A stretch of DNA of 13,647 nt. Source: Rickettsiales bacterium. GTDB taxonomy: Bacteria; Pseudomonadota; Alphaproteobacteria; Rickettsiales; UBA1997. How positions within the stretch are numbered: the first letter of the stretch is position 1; each line of letters starts with the position of its first letter. Below are positions 6,521-10,662 of this stretch, in pieces. Position numbers and translations under genes: made by a program. A model generated the notes under the pieces. The model was not told the origin of the DNA, ran no database searches, and saw only the letters and a program-made list of their open reading frames with translations. The DNA lies in the NCBI GenBank assembly GCA_947496905.1, contig CANMEW010000030.1, positions 1-13,647 of the forward strand. Direction: 5' to 3'.

Positions 6521-7129
6521 TTAGTTACTTTTTGCAGCCTTAGTTTCTCTCTCTTTTTCTAATTCAGAGAATAGTTCTTTCGAAGCCTCCTGGCTTTTGT
6601 CAATATTGTCGCGACTCAATTTTGACTTACTCAGACTAGCCTCAAAAGTTTTTTGACTGTTTGTCAAAAATTTGCTGTAATCTTCATTTTTCAAGACCAT
6701 GTGAACGTAAAGAGTTCCGTCCTCACTCTTGAAAATATTAAGTCTTTTAACGCCAGAAAGTGGTAAATTTTTTACAACTTCCTTGGTTGCTTGAGCAAAA
6801 AATTCCTCAACATCATCATTCTCGTTAACCTTTGCTGACCTTAGGGAATCCTTGGTGATTCTGCTGATTTCAGATTGAATTGTTGCGGCAATATTTCCTT
6901 TCGCATCAAGCTCTGCTTTTGGAAGTTGGAATTTAATTCCACCTTTTGAAGGGCTAGAAATTCCAACGGCAGCAACTCCATCTGGAACAGATGGGTCAAG
7001 TACCCAAGCAGGTAAATTGGAGAGGTCGCCTTTGTTAGCATTGATGGTTGAAGTTGCTTCTTTTTTTGCGCAGGCAAAAGAAAGAATCAGAGCAGTCACC
7101 GACAAAGTGACAAGAATTCTATTTTTCAT
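6521..7129 (-). CDS. LPP20-like lipoprotein
   Basis: A 202-residue predicted lipoprotein. The open frame extends further upstream, but the ATG at 7129 starts a textbook lipoprotein signal: MKNRILVTLSVTALILSFAC with Cys20 followed by Ala-Lys. The mature protein has LPP20 features: LPAWVLDPSVPDGVAAVGIS (37-56), an alanine-rich helix region at about 66-80 and a strand TLYVHMVL in the second half, ending in a charged helical tail. It is the first of four lipoprotein genes on this strand. The gap to the aminotransferase gene is 109 nt, long enough for its own promoter, although I could not identify one confidently. The repeat element lies downstream. Role unknown; probably part of the same envelope assembly as its neighbours. 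Confidence 0.75.
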   Translation of the reverse strand: MKNRILVTLSVTALILSFACAKKEATSTINANKGDLSNLPAWVLDPSVPDGVAAVGISSPSKGGIKFQLPKAELDAKGNIAATIQSEISRITKDSLRSAKVNENDDVEEFFAQATKEVVKNLPLSGVKRLNIFKSEDGTLYVHMVLKNEDYSKFLTNSQKTFEASLSKSKLSRDNIDKSQEASKELFSELEKERETKAAKSN

Positions 7130-7238
7130 TTGGTTTGATTTTAGAGGTTGTGGGGCAGGGTTAGAGCGGGGGTTAGAACAGCGTTGGAGCTGACTTTTTA
7201 GAGAATTATTTTTGAAAAATAGCAACTCAAACGAAATT

Positions 7239-8090
7239 TTAACTTTGATCAAAAATAAATTTTTCGTAAGCATCATTTAAAATGCGGGCGATTTTTCTGC
7301 TTTTTCCATCAGCAATTATTTTTCCATTAATCTTTGCAACTGGGCGCAAAATAAGGCTGGAGCTGGTAAGAAAAACTTCTTTTGCCGTAAGCATTTCTTC
7401 AACAGAAAAATTTCTCTCAACAACTTTAATGCCTTTTTCTTGTGCGAGAGTAATCAAGCGATTACGTGTCATGCCGCACAGAATAAGGTTGTCCGCGCCT
7501 TTAGTTACCAAATGGCCATCTGCATCTACAATAAAAACATTGGCGAAAGAGGCTTCGGTTACGATTTTATCTCGCACAAAAATGACGTCATCAGCGCCGG
7601 AATCTTTAGCTTTTTGATTCATTAATGTTGAGGCCAAGAGGCTGACAGTTTTAATGTCGCACCTGAGCCAGCGGATGTCTTCATGAGTTGTTACGGAAAA
7701 GCCTCTCTCGAATTCTTCAGCAGAAACTTTTTTTCTTGGTGAAACCGTGGCGCTGATTGTTGGTTTTAAATTTTTTGGACAAGAGGGTATGCGGCTTGTT
7801 TGACCGCGCGTAATCTGCATGTAACAAGTTCCGCCAGACATTTCATTGCGTGAAAAAAGCTCAAGCTGAATCTTTTTTAACTCGTCCCTGACAAAGGAAT
7901 GCTCAATTTTTATTTCGCGTAAACTTCTAAATAGGCGCTCCAGATGAGCATCGCCATCAATCAATTTTCCATTTTCAAACAAAGTAACTTCGTAAACTCC
8001 ATCTGCAAATTGGAAGCCGCGATCTTCAATGTGAATGAGGCATTTTTCGTGCGGTAAAAACTCTCCGTTTAAGTAGCTGATTCGATTCAT
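7239..8090 (-). CDS. dat: D-amino-acid aminotransferase (fold-type IV PLP enzyme)
   Basis: A cytoplasmic PLP enzyme of 283 residues, the usual length of D-alanine aminotransferase, which interconverts D-alanine and D-glutamate with their keto acids and can feed peptidoglycan synthesis. The N-terminal pattern YLNGEFLP and DRGFQFADGVYEV (23-35), the PLP lysine in DIKTVSLL (K147), TEASFANVF (178-186, with the PLP-contacting Glu179) and the C-terminal TSSSLILRPV all fit this family. Where Bacillus enzymes have the carboxylate-binding Arg-x-His, this protein has R100-I-P102, so substrate preference may differ. Aminodeoxychorismate lyase or branched-chain aminotransferase are less likely alternatives within the fold. 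It starts 11 nt after the gshA stop, in the same transcription unit. Confidence 0.87.
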   Translation of the reverse strand: MNRISYLNGEFLPHEKCLIHIEDRGFQFADGVYEVTLFENGKLIDGDAHLERLFRSLREIKIEHSFVRDELKKIQLELFSRNEMSGGTCYMQITRGQTSRIPSCPKNLKPTISATVSPRKKVSAEEFERGFSVTTHEDIRWLRCDIKTVSLLASTLMNQKAKDSGADDVIFVRDKIVTEASFANVFIVDADGHLVTKGADNLILCGMTRNRLITLAQEKGIKVVERNFSVEEMLTAKEVFLTSSSLILRPVAKINGKIIADGKSRKIARILNDAYEKFIFDQS

Positions 8091-8101
8091 GTTTTTTAAT
8101 T

Positions 8102-9322
8102 TTAGAGTTCCATTGCGGCAGAAAGGGCGGCAAGCCTTGCGATTGTTGAATAAATCGCTGAAATTTTTTCCTTCTCCTCGCCAAGATTAATCTGACTCTC
8201 ACTCAAATTTTGCAGATCAAAAAAACTCGCTCCCGCTGCATTTAAACTAATTTTTTCATCACGAGTTTCGTTGACGCGAAAAAGATTTCCCACCACTTCG
8301 CCGCCAATCATGTAGATCATTGGCTCCGCAATTTTGTCATTAATTTTATCCACTGTCTTAATCCCCTCCTGAATCAAGACCTGACTAGTTTGCACGGAGC
8401 CTTTGAGCATGCTCATTTTATTGCGCTCTTTCTTGTTAATTTCCAAAACTTCTTGTCCTGAAAAAACTGGCCACACCGCTATTCCGTAGGTTCCATTGTC
8501 AGCCTTAATGTAACAGTAAGGTTTTTCGCTGATGCCATATTTTTGATGCTTCTCATCTAAGATTTTTATTAGCGCATCAACATGTTCAGCTAAAGATTCT
8601 AATCCCTTTTTCTCTTTGAAATTTACTCCATCACAAACGCGATGTATTGAAGAAATAAGCCAAGGATCAATGTCTAAAATTCGTGCCAATTCCTCAGCTA
8701 GCTTGTTGTAAATGTTGAAGTGGTGAGACTTTGTGCGACTGTGCCAGCCTAGATTTTTTGAAGGAATAATGGGGGTTGCAACATTCTCAAAAATTTCCGG
8801 AATGCCATCGGTGAGGTCGTTATTTAGAATGATTACATCTGGCTCAAAATTATTAATTACGACAATTTTGTCAGATTTTTTTACCAGGGGATGTAGCGTG
8901 ATGGAACCTTTATTTTCTAGGGAAAATACGGTTTTTTCTTTTATTTCAGGAATCAGTGTTCCAATCAGAAACTCTCGTTTGTCAGAAATAATTTCCTGCA
9001 AATTTAAAATATTTTCTAGGTAGCGAAGATTGCGGGTGTGATTTTCTGGAATGATTAAAATTTTTTTTGCGGCAGGAAAATTTTTACAAAAAAATTCATC
9101 AGCAATTTTTTTTGCTATTTTCTTCGAAGGATCGGAAAGGTTATTAAAGCCGGCGGGGAAGCAGTTTGTATCGACGGGCGCAATTTTAATTCCGGAGTGT
9201 CGGAGGTCGACAGAATTATAAAAAAGCGCCGGTGTTTTTGAAAAATTTTCTGCAAAAAAATCCTCAATTTTCTGACGGTTTTCTACGATTTTCTGCGACA
9301 GAATTTTGGTGATTTGCGACAT
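8102..9322 (-). CDS. gshA: Glutamate-cysteine ligase, PF08886/TIGR02049 type
   Basis: Catalyses the first step of glutathione synthesis, joining glutamate and cysteine with ATP. The 406-residue protein matches the Acidithiobacillus-type family rather than the E. coli or plant-like types. Visible family-like segments are SVDLRHSGIKIAPVDTNCFP (37-56), AGFNNLS just after it, LGWHSRTKSHHF in the middle and KADNGTYGIAVWPV in the second half, the last looking like part of an ATP-grasp-like nucleotide site. The ATG overlaps the stop of the NDUFS4-like gene by one base (TAATG). No glutathione synthetase gene (gshB) is in the window. Recognition is by memory of family signatures and I am fairly sure. 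Confidence 0.85.
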   Translation of the reverse strand: MSQITKILSQKIVENRQKIEDFFAENFSKTPALFYNSVDLRHSGIKIAPVDTNCFPAGFNNLSDPSKKIAKKIADEFFCKNFPAAKKILIIPENHTRNLRYLENILNLQEIISDKREFLIGTLIPEIKEKTVFSLENKGSITLHPLVKKSDKIVVINNFEPDVIILNNDLTDGIPEIFENVATPIIPSKNLGWHSRTKSHHFNIYNKLAEELARILDIDPWLISSIHRVCDGVNFKEKKGLESLAEHVDALIKILDEKHQKYGISEKPYCYIKADNGTYGIAVWPVFSGQEVLEINKKERNKMSMLKGSVQTSQVLIQEGIKTVDKINDKIAEPMIYMIGGEVVGNLFRVNETRDEKISLNAAGASFFDLQNLSESQINLGEEKEKISAIYSTIARLAALSAAMEL

Positions 9323-9606
9323 TAGTTTGTGAAATTTGCAGCGTAGGATTTTTTCTTTGGAGATGAAATGTTTGGTTCGTAAATTTCATATTCAAAATTT
9401 CGGCTCTTGGCAAAATTTATTGCTGATTCTTTGTTGGAAAATTTGAAGCGAAGTTGTGAAGAAGTGTCATCTGCAGAGATCCATCCCATTACCGGATTTA
9501 TTGATCTCTCATTAGTTTTTGAGATTGGCTCCAACAGCCATTTTGTAGTATTTTTTTTACCAGATTGCATGGCTGACTTTGTTGGCTTGTAAATCCTAAA
9601 TTTCAT
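9322..9606 (-). CDS. NDUFS4-like complex I accessory subunit (ETC complex I subunit, PF04800)
   Basis: A 94-residue protein resembling the 18-kDa accessory subunit of NADH:ubiquinone oxidoreductase, found in alphaproteobacteria and mitochondria. The start RIYKPTKSAMQSGKKNTTKW (4-23), the central MGWISADDTSSQLRFKF (40-56) and SNKESAINFAKSRNFEYEIYEP (57-78) follow the family's order and size. It would bind the peripheral arm of complex I at the inner membrane. The core nuo genes are not in this window, which is normal for this subunit. Its stop overlaps gshA by one base, and its start lies 10 bp from the divergent YihY gene, so any promoter must lie within that gene. Confidence 0.87.
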   Translation of the reverse strand: MKFRIYKPTKSAMQSGKKNTTKWLLEPISKTNERSINPVMGWISADDTSSQLRFKFSNKESAINFAKSRNFEYEIYEPNISSPKKKSYAANFTN

Positions 9607-9616
9607 TTGTCTGAGA

Positions 9617-10540
9617 ATGTTGATTAAGAGTCGTAGTAAATTTGATTATTTTTTTCGTAAATATCTCGTCATTCCAATTAAACTTTTACGTGTCGCGATT
9701 ATTGACACTGTAAGGCAAGATGGTGTAGAGCATGCAGGCTATTTAGCTTTCTTAAGTATTCTTTCCCTTTTTCCTTTTTTGATTTTTTTGATTTCAATCA
9801 TCGGATTTTTTGGGGCGTCAGATGCAGGTGCTGCAGCCATTCACATGATTTTATCTTCAGCGCCAAAAGAAGTATCGGAAGCTTTGCTGCCGCGCATCAA
9901 TGAAATAATTTCTGGTCCACCGCAAAGTTTTTTAACCATTGCCATCATTGGCGTTATTTGGACGGCATCTTCTTCGGTAGAAGGATGTCGCACAATTTTA
10001 AATCGCGCTTACCGCGTCGAATTTCCTCCGCCCTACCTCTGGCGCCGCTTCATCAGCATTTTGGAATTTTTCGTGATTATTTTTTCCATCGTCATCGGGA
10101 TCATTCTTTTCATTTTCACGCCGATGATTTTGAAGGAGCTGGAGGTTGGTCTTCACTTCAAGCTCTACATCGATTACGACCTTTTCTACATCAGGCATTT
10201 GGCAATTTTTCTGCTATTGTCTTGTGCTACTTCCTTGCTTTATTACGCATTGCCAAGTGCTAAACAAAAAATTACTCAAACCGTGCCGGGATCAATATTG
10301 GTGGTGATTCTATGGGTGAGCTTGGAAAAAATATTTTCATTTTATTTAGAAAATTTTCACCAATTCAGCTTAGTTTACGGATCACTCGCTGGGATAATAG
10401 TGTCGCTAATGTTTTTTTATTTAATCAGTCTGGTTTTTATTTTTGGCGCCGAATTCAACTACCATTTTCATCGCACCTATCAAGTGTTTTTAAGGGTAAA
10501 GGAACCTCTGAAAAACCTGGATTTTTCGAGAAATTTTTAG
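9617..10540 (+). CDS. YihY/BrkB-family inner-membrane protein with repeat-encoded C-terminus
   Basis: A polytopic membrane protein of 307 residues; the family's function is not firmly established (old annotation as ribonuclease BN is wrong). Membrane segments are visible at about 43-65, 104-120, 145-172, 193-212, 224-244 and 252-278. Family hallmarks are HAGYLAFLSILSLFPFLIF (39-57), IWTASSSVEGCRTILNRAYRV (114-134), the LYYALPSAKQKITQTVPGS stretch (208-226) and FSLVYGSLAGII (250-261), followed by GAEFNYHF. Residues 295-307 and the stop codon are read from the dispersed palindromic element beginning at 10499, so the native tail has been replaced or extended. It is the only plus-strand gene here, divergent from the NDUFS4-like gene and convergent with virB6. 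Confidence 0.9.
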   Translation: MLIKSRSKFDYFFRKYLVIPIKLLRVAIIDTVRQDGVEHAGYLAFLSILSLFPFLIFLISIIGFFGASDAGAAAIHMILSSAPKEVSEALLPRINEIISGPPQSFLTIAIIGVIWTASSSVEGCRTILNRAYRVEFPPPYLWRRFISILEFFVIIFSIVIGIILFIFTPMILKELEVGLHFKLYIDYDLFYIRHLAIFLLLSCATSLLYYALPSAKQKITQTVPGSILVVILWVSLEKIFSFYLENFHQFSLVYGSLAGIIVSLMFFYLISLVFIFGAEFNYHFHRTYQVFLRVKEPLKNLDFSRNF

Positions 10541-10626
10541 GCAACAAATTTTTGAGCAGGAAAGCGTACATTGATGTACGTGCTCGCGAAAAAATTTCCG
10601 GAAAAGATGGTTTTTCAGAGGTTCCT
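10499..10626 (+). repeat. Dispersed palindromic element, copy 3, overlapping the YihY gene end
   Basis: The 128-bp copy is in the opposite orientation to copies 1 and 2. It is bounded by AAGGAACCTCTGAAAAACC (10499-10517) and GGTTTTTCAGAGGTTCCT (10609-10626). The core contains a perfect inner hairpin CGTACATTGATGTACG (10565-10580), flanked by GAGCA (10554-10558) and TGCTC (10581-10585). It supplies codons 295-307 and the TAG stop of the YihY-family gene. In a different plus-strand frame it is open throughout (beginning GTSEKPGFFEKFLGNK, ending KDGFSEVP). It fills most of the gap between the convergent YihY and virB6 genes and may also act in transcript termination. Confidence 0.9.
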
Positions 10627-10662
10627 AAAGTAGTCGCCTTCAGAGACCCTCCTTATCGTCTG

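Noticed and set aside
7207..7221. Palindrome TATTTTTGAAAAATA as a terminator after the aminotransferase gene
   Set aside because: The stem is all A/T except for the centre and has no T-tract in the right place, so it would be too weak to count as a rho-independent terminator.
7130..7276. Upstream extension of the 202-residue lipoprotein (49 extra codons)
   Set aside because: The extension would place the lipoprotein signal inside the protein and overlap the aminotransferase gene; the ATG at 7129 begins a standard signal peptide.
9565..9593. Possible sigma-70 promoter for the YihY gene (TTGCAT, 17 bp, TGTAAA)
   Set aside because: Both boxes match the consensus only in part, and such matches are frequent in AT-rich DNA; without transcript data it is not a supported feature.
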